Below are positions 21,368 through 33,031 of a DNA stretch of 64,000 bases, one piece after another; the stretch's first letter is position 1, and every line of letters starts with the position of its first letter. The position numbers were made by a program, and so were the translations under genes. Source of the DNA: Trichosphaerium sp. ATCC 40318 (lineage: Eukaryota > Discosea > Flabellinia > Trichosidae). The notes under the pieces are model-generated. The model was given only the letters and a program-made list of their open reading frames with translations. It searched no databases and was not told where the DNA came from. The stretch is taken from assembly GCA_038496445.1 (NCBI GenBank), contig JALMLS010000514.1:62001-126000 (forward strand). The letters are read 5' to 3'.

Positions 21368-24353
21368 TTAGCATTGATGATTGTCAACGATTGTTATGAT
21401 AGTTCTGAGAGGGAAACCAGAATCACCCAATCCATTTGATTGGCTGAAAGGTGTTGAAACAATAGTCAGCTCAACTTGATTATTTTGAGAGTCGCAGATA
21501 GGATTTGCATTCAATGGCAATGATACACTTGCAGGTACATTCACGTTACTATCAGAAGAAAAACATCAACAGACAATGAAAACAAAAGTTGAAGCGTACA
21601 CTGATAGTGGTGATCCAACACCGCTTATATCAAACGTGACTGATCCAACTGGACCCACTACAGATGCTTCTAGGGTCAGGCTTGTTGATTGAACATCAGT
21701 CACATTGATAATATTTCCGCTGAACAAAGCCTCTTTCAACACATTTGTTCCATCCAATATTCGAATACTTGGTACTGTTGCGCATGAAGCGTCTCCAGAA
21801 AGTGGAGCTGCAAAAGCGTCCTCTGGTACAGAGCCATCTGTAACCCCTTTGACAAGTTTGGTGACAGTAAATTGACGGACTTCTTCAAGTTCCTCTAAAA
21901 CAAAATTAGAGATTTTCATAACAAAAAATACAAGTGTAGTACGTTGTGTAAGACCAGGCTCATTGACGCCTGGCATGTTACCAAGAGAAGGTAGATTCTC
22001 ATACCAGAACCTATCACCATCTCTAAGACGTCTGAATTGATCAATAAGCACTCTTGATGTTGTGCGACCCAAGTTTGAACCAGGTTCTTTCTTTTCAGCC
22101 ATAAAACCGAACCAAGGATCCAAAGCAGTCATCTTTTGGTATATCTTGAATAGTTTTAGAGGGTACCATTAGGTTCATTACTCAATGTGACGTACATCTT
22201 TGGTGTTAGGAGCCAAGTTTGGAACATCAGGAAATTGCTCAAGCCATGATTCGAAACAAGCCAAATCATCAACTGCAGATAATGGATTTGAATCACAGTT
22301 GTCATACAAACTCTTTGTTCCAGGTGCCAATGGATTCCAGTTCTTGTATACTGTCTCAAAGTCAGGTATACCATTATCACGTGCACGAGCCATATTCAAG
22401 GATACAATATCTAAAAATAGCGAACTTTAGTGGATGGTTACTCACGAAGGAGAAAAAGAAATTGTTGTACCAACACCAACAGTGAAGTCCGTTGGAATAT
22501 TAAAGTTTCTCAAAATATCTGATACCATGTGATCTATTTGCTCTATTGGAGTATACATGAGGGCACGTACAATACTATCAAAACTTCCAGCTGCACAAAC
22601 CTTTGAAAACAACAGTGAGTAAAACGAGAAAATATAAAGAAAAAATAGTACCATTCTCAACGGGAAAACAGGTCCTCCGTTTGATGTTCCTTGGATCAGA
22701 ACACCTCCCCAACCGAGAGTACTATCGAGGTTACCACACTTGTCGTAAGTAGGTGTCAAATCAAGGACAGTAGAATGTCCGTAACGTCCTGAAGCTGCAC
22801 TAAAGAGAGTTGCGATACGTGGATCAACAGAAGGTTTGTATCCACTCCATTTTCTTTGAAACAGGTTAGTTTTGGCGCTCAAATGTCAGTAATGTCGTAC
22901 CCAAGGTATCTTGCCATTTGATAGTCTCCAACAAGTTTAGGCAACCACTCGTTGTAAACAATATGTTGATACTGAGCAATGTTTATTGCTCTTGCTTTTT
23001 GGAACAACTGTTCATCAGTCCAAGAAGGATGCTGTAAAACATCGTTAGATAAATACCAAGTGTTTTAAAGCTGGTAAACTAACCTTCACTTGTTGTTCTT
23101 TTGCGATTCTGTTGTGTTCAAGGTACATGACATGATGTACTGAGTTTACACCTTGTACCGAAGAACTTCTTTCATCACCGCTAGCAAAAACTGTATCTAG
23201 AGGGTCATCGTCATGCGTTCCTGCATCATTCGGAGTCTCTGAATAAAAAGTAAATACATACTCTAAAAGGTTGAGAACGTGCGTGTAGTTTGGATGTTTG
23301 GAAGAGTGTCAAATATCTTCCTTCTCTCTGGATTTTCAGTACCAGTTCTCGGATTATCAGGATTATAAGAAGATGTCCACTCGTGATCTTCAATAATCAA
23401 CTCTCCTCCACTATCTGAACAGTATTAGAAGGATACAAAGGCAAAGATAGAACAGTTGTAACAACAAAATGCATCACATGCACTTGGCGAACAGAATAGT
23501 GCGTACTTGTTCTGAAGGCATCCATGTAAGTTTTGTTGTGCCAGTAAACAGTCGAAAGGTCAAGGAAATGTGTCTGTTGGTTTATTGGTTCTTTAACGTC
23601 ATTCACAAATGTTACGAATGATTTACCAATACCAACAGGTGTTTTATTCCTTATATTGGTCTTTCTTCTGAATGGAGGGAAAGCTAAAACACAAAAAACC
23701 AAATAAATAATTTGTTGAGATACGCTTGAGAGAAAAACTAGGCGCACGGAGACAAAAATAATAAAACGTTAACGAAATAATTCAATAATACGCACGAAGG
23801 AAAAGAAAAGGATCGTCGTCACGCAAAATTAACGTATCCAATGTATCATTACGAGAAGGGTCAGAAATTACATCAAATGACCTAGTCTAAAGAAAGAGTT
23901 AGTTTGAAAACCATCACGTGATTTCCCAAAATAAAACGTGGACAAAACCAAAAAAACCGTCGAAAATTAATCAAAATATTAACGTACGAGACTTAAATCG
24001 TGCATAATGAACTGCCCAAAGAACGTGTGAAAAAGGGACAATCTTTTTATTGTCTTTTGTGCTCTAGGGTTTTGTGGCTTCCCTAGAAGCGCTAGGGTTA
24101 CATCTCTTACTCTAGGACGTCCTTCAAGTATCGCTGTCTCGAAAGGAGGTGATGTATCGTTGTAAGCTGCTCCTTCACGCGTACGATAGAATATAGTTTT
24201 CGGCAGGCCGATTTCTGGGTTCGTGAGGCTATTACAGAAGCCATCTAACGATCTTACTGTTAGGTCTGCTCCTGTACACGTAGATGAAACGCATGAAGCG
24301 AATAGTGCTACGATTGCTAGTATCAATACACTAGGAGACGTGTTGTTACGCAT
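21368..24353 (-). CDS. Secreted animal-type haem peroxidase, copy 2
   Basis: Inverted paralogue of the gene at 9462-12562 with the same exon order, signal peptide ([16 protein letters not shown]) and motifs: [43 protein letters not shown] and [13 protein letters not shown]. Both acids that esterify haem in myeloperoxidase are again absent. Protein sequence is nearly identical to copy 1, whereas introns and flanks differ: outside the ATG context and the stop TGCTAA the sequences diverge at once. That pattern fits either strong selection or gene conversion acting on exons. Small differences include FFGQ for FMGQ and [12 protein letters not shown] for [12 protein letters not shown]. Stop at 21368-21370. 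Confidence 0.9.
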
Positions 24354-25432
24354 TATGATGTTTGTGGAATGCGTTCCCAAAACTACGCAACAAGTTTTCT
24401 AGGTTTGTTCGCCACAATCAATCCCTTTGCCTACACAACGTGTTCAGACCATTGTTAGTATTTTAGACCATCACTTAAAAGTAGGTACACAAACTAGATT
24501 GCAGCCTGTCTGATTTTCTGGAAATAGTTTACAACATGATAAAACAACTAAATTATCCACATGACATATTTTACAACTTGAGGGTTTTACGTACTTGCGT
24601 GTGTACAAATGACTCACATATAAAGAGATAGTAGCAAGCTCGTTTACAACACGTGTTTAACGTTCGCCAGAGCTAAATGAAAACGCAGTTGAAACAAACG
24701 CATGTCACCGCATTGAATTAACTCTTCTTGTTTGCCATTGACATAAGTACACTGAGCCTCGTCACTGAAAATTGAGAGGCATAAAACTCTTGTGATAATT
24801 TGATTCCATTTGTACATCTTTTTCTATTGTGATGTGCAATCTAGACAGCAAGAAGCGGCAATTGTTTGTAGAAAATTAAGCGATGCTCAAAAGAGCGACT
24901 TTGTTCGGGGTTCTCTCAACAAGCGTAAGGAAAGTAGCGCAAATTGATCTGCGTTAGAGTTCTAACATCTCAGTTGACTTTCTTCTATCAACTAGCCAAG
25001 GAACACTAACTAAGACGATGTTGGGAGGAAGACAAAATGTCTTGTGGCTCTAGCGCAGCGCCAAGCATTTGTTATATTATACAAGAACACTTGGAAAATA
25101 AAAAAGAAAGGTTTTACAGTTTTTAAAACAAATTGAAAAGGAAATTTTTGGGTGGATTGTGGGTGATTGCTGCTCACCATGTTGTTTAAGCTTTGTCGGT
25201 TGTAGATGTTGATTTATACGAAGTCAACTCAAGTTTACCCAAACGTCTGTAACGGAGTAAAACACGTGTACAGCCAAAAAGGGTGTTGTGACCCAGGTTC
25301 TAAAACCACAGGATACAAAAGGGGTACGGACAGAAATACAAGCAAATTAGTGTAAACTTTCCTTTTTGGTCTTTTTAGCATAACTTGTTCTCTAAATAAC
25401 CCAAGCACAAAAAGATCCTCACCTTGAACGCA
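24354..25432. other. Intergenic region, no gene resolved
   Basis: More than 1 kb between the divergent start of peroxidase 2 and the next candidate gene. Two CACGTG elements (about 24651 and 25265). Short frames (for example an ATG at 24893 followed by a GTAAGG) could be small exons, but none can be supported. Confidence 0.4.
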
Positions 25433-25779
25433 ATGACTCTCGTTCTTATTTCTTTGCGCTTAATAGTAGCTATTTCAAATGTTAGTGTCAGTATGTGCGC
25501 TAACCCTGGCGACCTACCCAAGAAATTCAACAAAATGGTTTCAACTTCCTTCTGTGACTAGAATATTACCTTCTTGATGTTCTCGATGTTTTACAGAGTA
25601 CTCTTAAAGAAGGCGGTTCAAACTATCACCGCAAAGCGCATAGAACATACAAGAAATGTACCCGTTGTCTTAAGGTCAACAAAGCTTTTAAAAAAGCAGT
25701 GGTTTCAAGCAGCTTAGAACAGTTTTGTTCCATTAGTTTCGAGCTTAAAGATCTTCGCGGTGACACACTTTGCCTTTGA
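25433..25779 (+). CDS. Possible small secreted protein, two exons
   Basis: ATG 25433 begins MTLVLISLRLIVAISNVSVS, a plausible signal peptide, then CANPGDLPKKFNKM. A GT donor after that Met codon and the acceptor TTTTACAG at about 25595 join in frame to STLKEGGSNYHRKAHRTYKK and CTRCLKVNKAFKKAV, ending DTLCL before TGA (25777-25779). About five cysteines in 85 residues suggest a small secreted protein. The splice choice is by frame only, and an unspliced reading stops after 42 codons. Confidence 0.35.
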
Positions 25780-26273
25780 AGAGAAGTTTTATTTGGTGAC
25801 GTGAAGACAACGAAGTAATATTTGAATTACAAGAAGATTTTGTTGTCGAGTTTCTGACTAATTTTTCAAACGGAGATAACAAAAAACGTGAAGAATTTGC
25901 ATCTTCTTGCAAAGTACTTGAGGTTGTTAAAGTAAACCAATACAATAGAACAATCAACCGGTATCACAAGCACATATAAACTCTTATTCTTTTTGTCGTA
26001 TTGTTGTTGGCTGAAAAGCCCGATGTGTGAGAACGAAAAAGAAGCCATTAATTTCATCACTACGTTCCTTTGCTGCTAAGCTGAGCTAAGTCATTAATTT
26101 CATACCACTAACTGTTAAAGTAGTACTATACAGCTAACATGATTCGGGAATACAGAACGGACGTTCGGAATTAGGTATGTTCTGTGAAAAACACTGAAAT
26201 TTAACCAACTTTCAAAAAGTATGATTTATCAATATATTCAAAAACAGTTCAATTTTCATAGTGTGTCACTGGC

Positions 26274-29180
26274 ATGACAACGTATCGTGATAATTCAAGT
26301 ACTGGTAGGTTCTCAAGGGCCCAGGCTCGTAAGAGGTTGCTTTGGGACTACTTGCAGCTTCAGAAGAACCAAACGACGTATATTTCAGCAGAACCGTTCG
26401 AAGACGATATATTCAAGTAAGTTAGATAGTATAAACGCGAAATCAACGGTTATTTTGGCTGGTGATTAATTTGAAAGCGAGTGGTTTTCATTTGAAATTT
26501 TCTTTGCACGTTCTTTTTCTCGTGATTACGTGAATTTTTGTTCAAATCGTTAACGATTTATGATAGATGGCACGCTAATATCATGCCTGCTACTGGACCT
26601 TTTGCTGGTTTACCATTTCACATGGAGGTACGAGAGGAGAACACCGAAAAAAAACCCTTTTTTTTAATACATCAACTTGTATCAAGCGCTAAATTCCTTC
26701 CAGCTTCTTTTCTCTGACAGGTACCCTCATGAACCTCCAAAGGTGAAGCCATTCTTTCGTGTGCCAAACCACCCGAATCAATTCGGCGACTACATATGCC
26801 TGGACATGCTAAAAGTGCGTCAAGACTACACTCAAACTCTTTCTTTTTTTTGAATATTTTTAACTCATCATGTTCTATTCAGAAAATCGAATACTCTATC
26901 GATGATGGCATGCCTTACTCAGGTTGGAGTACAGCATACACAGTAGAAGGTATACTCATACAACTTCTGAGTTTCTTGTTCGCAGATACAGCGCCACAGG
27001 AGTTCGGACGTCCTGTTAAACTGTGGAAAAGTGGCGACGATGTTCGCTTGTAAGTAGTTTTTGTCGCAAAAGAAAAAAAAAGTTTTGAGTCTGACTTGCC
27101 CTTCTAGGTTCATACAAGAAACAAAAATGTTTGTATGTAGTCAATGTGGTCATAGTATAGACTCCCCTCACCCTGTCACACATTCCACGCACAGCTTGGA
27201 AAGATTGAATCAAATGACTCAGAAACTAAGACCAGAACATCCTGCAGAGGATGGTCTTTGTCATTTGACCGAACTTCCTCTTGAGCTAGTTATGGTATGT
27301 TTCGCGCCCCCATTGCACTAGAATAAGGTCATTTAAATGTCTATTAGGGCCTTTTGGATAGCTTGAGGTCCAAGGAGTTGAGGCAACTGAAGAAAACGAA
27401 CAAAGCTTTTAATAATCTTATCGCTGGAAACTTGATTATTGAACGTCGGGAACTCATTTGTTTTCATACGAAGTTATCGTACAAAGACGATACTCTTGGC
27501 GTCGGTCTTGTACTAAAACACTACCCAAGGTACGCATAATAACCTTCCATGGTGGTATACTTACTTTACTATCACAGAGGTGGGTTGGCTGGCATTGACA
27601 CTACTTTGGATCTCGTTTCTCGAACAGCTTTTTATGGCTTAGGTAAGTTGGTGTTTTAAGTCGTTCCGCAGCTATTTTTCCTCCTCGCGTTTTGATTTCT
27701 TATTGTTTCTTTAGATGTAAGGTTGTCTGTTTGGAAGACTGAGATGGATTTATTCCTTCCTTTAATCATATGCCCAAAACATGCCGAAACTGATTTCGCA
27801 AAAAAGGAGTTTAGAAAAATTGTTAAAGAAGTTGCTTCCAATTTCAATCCTCGCTCGAATGTCGATGCTAACTTTTATAAATGTATCATAATGGTAAGTG
27901 TATATATTTATATAACGTTTAAGTATTAAACTTTGAATTTGAAGGTACTAGCGAAGCTCATGAATACGATGATTGTTAGTTTAATGCAAGACAAAAAATA
28001 TGACAGAAACGGCGTTTCTCGTCAACTCTCGGAAAGAGCATTGGAAGGTTACTGCCAGTTCCACCACATGTTGCTATACTATGCTAAGGTACGTATACCT
28101 TTGTTCTCAGTGTTTGAAACTTCACACAGCCCACACAAAGCCCTAAAACAAATTTTATTTAGAAATATCCTCAACTGATTAAGGTTGTTAACGAATCCGT
28201 GAACAGCTTTTTTAGAGACCCTAAAAATCGTACAAAGAAGGAAGTGCCTAATATTGGAGAGTTTCTTGTTTACCTCACTTTGTCTAACCTAAAGTGGAAG
28301 GACATGAACTTTAAAATATTGCTTGAGATATTCGATAGAAACGTCAAGTAAGTGTTTAGTTTGTTTTCCATGCCAAGCTTTTCTTGGTCCTCGTTTTTAA
28401 ACATATTTGCTATTCAACGTTTAAACTTTTTGCGTACTATGTGTTTAATGTAACTGCATGGCCTTTGGACGCAGTCAGGCTTGTTAAGTTGTTTGACATG
28501 CTCATTGTCTTTTTTTTTTTTAGATGGATTATTGCTGATCACCCTGATTATGCAAGACCTACTAGATCAATACCAGATATGCAAAGATTAGGTATGGTAT
28601 TCAGACAGACAACTGTATCAATGAGGGTGCGTACAACTTTGAGGAAAACAAATTTTTTGCTCTTTACTGATTAGTTTATTTTATTAGCTTTTGATGTTCC
28701 AAGTTCACTTCCTTGAGAACTATGGACGCCCTGAAAACAAGACGTTGGATCAACTCCTTGATGATTACAATAACAGATGTGGTATGCCTTCTTCTAATAT
28801 GAAAGAGTCTCTTTGGAAGGCATGTAAGGAAATAATGGGCGTAAAGAGCTGGCCTGAGTATTTCAAAAAAATCAAAGTGCCTCAGTAAGTCGAAAAAAAG
28901 GTGTTTTGAGTTTGCTCTTCGCTAACAGGTGTAGGCCATCACCAGAAAAGCTAACACAGACATTGAATGACTCAATAAGATACTCGGCGGAGAAAGGTTA
29001 TCACGGAAGAACCACGACAAGGTACAGAAGAGCAAAGCGTTTTTTAGAATAAATCAAGCCAAAAGCTAATGTTTTTCTTTTAGATCAAGAAATGATCGCT
29101 ATGCGAATAATAACAGACGCGGTTATAATAACAGGCGTGGTAACAATAATGGAGGTTACTATAGACGAGACTATCGCTGA
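26274..29180 (+). CDS. Ubiquitin-conjugating enzyme (E2) fused to an F-box and a large C-terminal region
   Basis: ATG 26274. An E2 (UBC) fold occupies the first third: FKWHANIMPATGPFAGLPFH, YPHEPPKVKPFFRV, then the HPN/active-site stretch NHPNQFGDYICLDML, whose Cys would carry ubiquitin, and PYSGWSTAYTVEGILIQLLS. After a CSQCGHS zinc-type pair comes an F-box-like segment, LTELPLELVMGLLDSLRSKE with LKKTNKAFNNLI. A long helical C-terminal part follows over about seven exons (GLVLKHYPR, DVRLSVWKTEMDLFLPLIIC), ending in an Asn/Arg/Gly-rich tail (NNRRGYNNRRGNNNGGYY). Eleven or so introns use GTACG, GTAAG or GTGCG donors. An enzyme combining E2 and SCF-receptor features would be unusual. The E2 call is firm; the F-box is inferred. 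Confidence 0.8.
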
Positions 29181-29651
29181 GATATACATACACAAAAAGG
29201 TGTTCTTTCCTAATAAAGAAAAACTCCGCTGTAGCTTCGTGATCTTTTGTTGTGTTACATAATTTTTTGGTTCTTTGCTTGTAGTATACACTGAATAAAA
29301 TAGTTAAACTAGAGAACAATCTCTTTTATATGACATCATACAACAGAAACTACATGTCACGTTAAACACATTTCTTATATAAATCTCGTAGAGTGCACAA
29401 ACGTTTTTTGTTGTTTTAATCACGCCCACGTGATGTTGTTCCATAAATACACATTGTGGAAGGTAGGGTTTTTTTTTTTATTGTACAAGTGTTCTGTGGT
29501 ATCTTATTGTTTATATTATGTTGCCAGTTAGCGCTTCTTTGTTGTTAAATTACATGGTGTGGTTTTTTCAGGTCACTGAACTTGAGTGATGGCAAGCCTT
29601 GTGAAAAGGAGGAAAAAAAAAAGTTCAGCATAAAGAATGTTATTCGCGGGT
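29181..29651. other. Convergent intergenic region
   Basis: Spacer between the convergent ends of the E2/F-box and F-box/G-alpha genes. It holds one CACGTG (GCCCACGTGATG, about 29426-29437), a T10 run at 29469, and no supported exon. Confidence 0.5.
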
Positions 29652-30898
29652 TCACCAACTGAATCCGAAGCCATGAATAGAAAGAAGGTTTGTTATCATT
29701 ATATCTTTCGTAGCCTTGAATATCCAATTCTCTTTTCCCTTGTCGAAAAAACAAACATACACCTAAAGAAACCAAAATAAGTCATTGTACAACATCCTAA
29801 TGCTAAACCTGACACCGAACTCAGGTTGTTTAAAAAGCGTACATCGTCACCATAGAATAACCGCTTTATATACTTTCTTACATCGCCTAGGTATCGTGTA
29901 AGTTAAATGTAAGGAAGGGGAGAGTGTGGGAGGAGCCTTGAGGTACCTGTAGCGGACGGAAAAATTGTATTGAAAGGAGTTGTTGACAACATTGCATCGA
30001 AGTTACCTGTGTATAGAATGACCATAATAGGTCCAGATAATGCTGCCCTTATTGCTTTGAATTCATGTACTGAACGGTTAAGCTTAGATCTGTACTTGGC
30101 GTCCGGTTTAGCGTAATCCGCCAAGGTGACACAAAATACAATTGTACTTTGCATTCTCTTCAGTAGTTTAAAATTGAACCTTGGAAGTGTTGTAAAACTA
30201 CAAAGGGTTACACGTTAGTAAAATTATGGGAGAAGAAAAAAAAAAGATGTCACGTGCTGTATAATAAACTGATCTCCATCTTTTATACTTATCTCGCTCG
30301 CAGCGTTTTTTATGAACAAGCGGTGAGCTGGTACATAGTTCAAGTCTGATTTTGTTGGTATGAAGCCTTGACTTGTAATACGATCAAAATGCTTTAAAAA
30401 ACTATAATACGAACGGGTAAGTACGTGAGAGAATTACCGCAAGAGGAGGAAATAAATACACAACAAAAATATCACGTGATATATTTTTTTCAACCAATAA
30501 AACAGAAAAGAAATTCTCTTCTCTCGACTTACTATTGAAACTTTTCTGAAGTTTGCCATAAAGATACTCCTCCAGATTTTCTAGATAGTCTGATTATTGG
30601 CTTTGTACATTGTAGGAGTGTTCTCCTAACGCTTGTTTTGGGATTTAACGCGCGTTGAATAATGTCCTAGTGAATCAAGGAGTTAGTCTTTCCATTAAAC
30701 CGGAGTATCTATTTTCGCCAAATTGTTGTAGTACCATCTTAACATCTAATACATTCGCTGTAATGTACTTCTGTGTTATTTTTTGTAACATATTTAAGAA
30801 GTAAGCATAGAATTGTGGTTTGAATGATTTAAGATTCGCTCTGTGAGCGACTAACATACGAAGCACTAGCAAAGACAAAATTAGTAAGAGCAACAATC

Positions 30899-30932
<34 letters not shown>

Positions 30933-31565
30933 AGAAGAAAGAACGTCACGTGATGACTACCGTACTGAATGAGTATTTACTTTTACTCCCTATACATACT
31001 ATAGTATCCACTCTCCATTGTAAACCTTGTAAATTCTCCTTTAATGTCTGGTTTATTGCACGGGATCGTTTTTGCTGTTTTTTACTTCTTTTTTTTATCC
31101 TTGCTTTGTGTTTTGTTTTGAAAAGAGATACACGGTTTGAAGTCACATCTTTATAGAAGTAAGTATTTCGTATTAATTAATTAATTGCTTACGCCATGGG
31201 TTCTGTTTAGACATATAGTATTTCTCAAATAGTCGCCTTGTAGTGAGAGAATTCTTGTTTTGAATAAAAGTTAACTTGATTTTCGCAACAAGAGAAAACC
31301 AAAAAAAAAAAATTTGTTGTTGTACTTTATGTCTTTCCATCACGTGATTAAAATTATCTGTACAAACATCATAGTATGTTTTATTCGTATAAGCCACAGA
31401 TAAAATAGTGTCATTGTCTAAAAACTGCATAATGAGGTCTAAAAGCTCTAAGGGAAGCTCTAGATGAAAAAGACATTTAGTACAAGAATTAAATAAAAAA
31501 AAAATTAAGGCACAAATACGCATACCTGCGAAGAAACACTTCTCACTTGCGTTTCTAGTCTTCAT
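29652..31565 (-). CDS. F-box protein fused to a degenerate heterotrimeric G-protein alpha subunit
   Basis: ATG 31565. After one intron comes an F-box, ELPLELLDLIMQFLDNDTIL. Exon ...SKQNPW ends at 31193, and a 44-nt GTAAGC intron joins it in frame to HVTSNRVSLF at 31148. From there the order is that of G-alpha: a basic N-helix (KKRSKKQQKRSRAINQ), GSKSKYSFMLRM where the P-loop GxxxxGK[S/T] should be, a helical-domain stretch ending SGGVSLWQTSEKFQYFLKHF, DRITSQGFIPTKSDL, a DGDQ in place of DVGGQ, STIVFCVTLADY, LNRSVHEFKAI, LYTGNF in place of the NKKD loop, and a C-terminal FKATKDIMITNLL before TGA (29652-29654). Loss of the P-loop Lys and NKxD argues against GTP binding. One intron contains CACGTG and a 31-nt A/T run. 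Confidence 0.65.
30900..30930. repeat. Poly(A)/poly(T) run, 31 nt
   Basis: Uninterrupted A run on the plus strand, followed by GAAGAAGAAAG. It lies inside an intron of the F-box/G-alpha gene as a T run near the acceptor, next to GTCACGTGAT (30944-30953). This is the longest homopolymer in the window and a polypyrimidine tract in the sense of transcription. Confidence 0.9.
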
Positions 31566-31739
31566 ATACGTTATTTTTGGTCTTGTCGTTTTTATTGGTT
31601 GTAAACACGTGTTCCCAAGTGGTTCGTGGTGTGTAAGAACGTATTGACATATCCTTAGCCAAGGGTTACATTCCTTTCCTCAAAAATGCATTTCGAGAAG
31701 AAAAAAAAACGATGCCTACCTTTTGCACGCCATCTCACT

Positions 31740-31894
31740 CGAATCAAGAAGAGTGTAATGCTTAATGGTTCTTGTTATTGTGAGCTCTCTTTTCAAACGC
31801 TCTAGAGTCTAAAAAGAAAGGTGAGAAAACTAGTAATTAAACAAAAAGTAATTTCTACAATTACCTTTCTCAAAACCTTCTCTTCGCTTTCCAT
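31740..31894 (-). CDS. Small coiled exon pair MESEEK..., separate gene or 5' exons of the F-box/G-alpha gene
   Basis: ATG at 31894 directly follows a CACGTGAT element. It gives MESEEKVLRK, a GTAATT intron, then TLERLKRELTITRTIKHYTL and LDSSEMACK before a GTAGGC donor. If that donor joins an AAG acceptor at about 31654, the frame runs without a stop into MKTRNASEK, the start of the F-box/G-alpha gene, which would extend that protein by about 75 residues. A second CACGTG at about 31607 could instead drive the shorter form. Which is right cannot be told from sequence. Confidence 0.4.
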
Positions 31895-31896
31895 AT

Positions 31897-31902
31897 CACG
31901 TG
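31897..31902 (-). promoter_or_regulatory. CACGTG immediately before an ATG
   Basis: CGCACGTGATATGG: the element is 2 nt upstream of the minus-strand ATG at 31894, the closest pairing of this motif to a start codon in the window. Either a core promoter/5'UTR element or coincidence. Confidence 0.3.
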
Positions 31903-31950
31903 CGTATGAGTAAAAAAATAAATAAGTGTTTTGGAATTATATACTCGTAT

Positions 31951-32548
31951 TTAAATTCCCCGCCACGTGTATTGTAACGCTTGTACAAAGAGACGGCGTC
32001 TTTTGAAATATTTTTCTTCAACAGATACTAATTTGTTGTGAACCACATGTTTTAGCGGCTTATTTAGTTTTTTGTTTTTTTCACACTTAGCGACTTCAAG
32101 TACGTCACAAACTAAACAATGTTTTGAAGCCAAATTATAAGCTATAACATATCTTTAGGCAACACGAAGAGTTGACCTTTTTCATTCACTTTTTTTCAAA
32201 ATTTTCGGAAAACGCCCGAAAGTGCTGGTGTTACTTTCAGTCTCATACGCGCCCTTTTAACTGCTGTCTTTTGTAGCTTAATTAACATCGGAATAATGTA
32301 ATTACATTTCGATTCTGCGGTGTTGCAGTTCGCACCAAACGGAAATGTCAGGCTAATTTTTTCTCCACGTGCTTTGGAATATTCGTACCACTTACGACGT
32401 ATTGTACTTACAATAAAAACGCAAACGCTGTTTTTGTGTTGGTAAATAGCTAATCAGCCACCGAACAGTTGGTTTGATTATATCAAGAGGTGTTATGGAA
32501 CAAATAGTAAGACAAACCAAGTGTAACAACAAAACGCTTTATCTTCAT
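31951..32548 (-). CDS. Hypothetical small Cys-containing protein
   Basis: Three exons can be joined in frame. ATG 32548 gives MKIKRFVVTL; after a GTTTGT intron ending GATTAG comes IYQHKNSVCVFIVSTIRRKW, EKISLTFPFGANCNTAESKC and PMLIKLQKTAVKRA; after a GTATGA intron ending TATAG comes YNLASKHCLVCDVLEVAKCE with a basic tail (KRRRLFVQALQYT). Long stop-free stretches and reasonable composition support coding. No family is recognised and the exon joints are guesses. Confidence 0.35.
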
Positions 32549-33031
32549 TTTGAAGCTCACTTTATGGGCAAAGGCATATGTGGTGTCGCATATTATAAAC
32601 CACTACGTCAAAAGCGTATTAACACTCACCGTCGAAGTGCGGTAGCCCCTTTTTAAGTTGTTTGCATAAACCCTAACTTCAAACCTGTTAAAACAACTTG
32701 TTTTTTAAAAGTTGAGCAGGGCTCTTCCAACGGTAGATCAGTACACAATCATCCGCGTACTCTCTGAATGGTTAAATCTGTAGAACAACTGCACAGATGA
32801 CGTAATCACGTGTTGTAAAAATAACTCGATACTAAACTAGCGGTACATTGCACATCTTATTTGGGATACTAAGGTAACACTGTGCAGGTTGATTCTGGAC
32901 GGTATTTTGTGTTTACTCTTCGCTTTATCGGGCACCAAGTAAAGCTTGCGAAAAGGATTATTATAACATTCAGTAAACACATGTATTTCAGCTGAATATA
33001 ACCGAAATAAAACACAAAAACCCAAACCACA
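32549..33031. other. Intergenic region, no gene seen
   Basis: About 480 nt with one CACGTG (about 32806). A plus-strand frame at 32474-32656 is antisense to the previous gene and featureless. Confidence 0.4.

Noticed and set aside
30900-30930. 31-nt A run as the tail of a retrotransposed element
   Set aside because: No upstream retroelement frame or target-site duplication; in transcript sense it is a T-rich intron tract.
32474-32656. 60-codon plus-strand frame
   Set aside because: Lacks features and lies opposite a better minus-strand exon chain.
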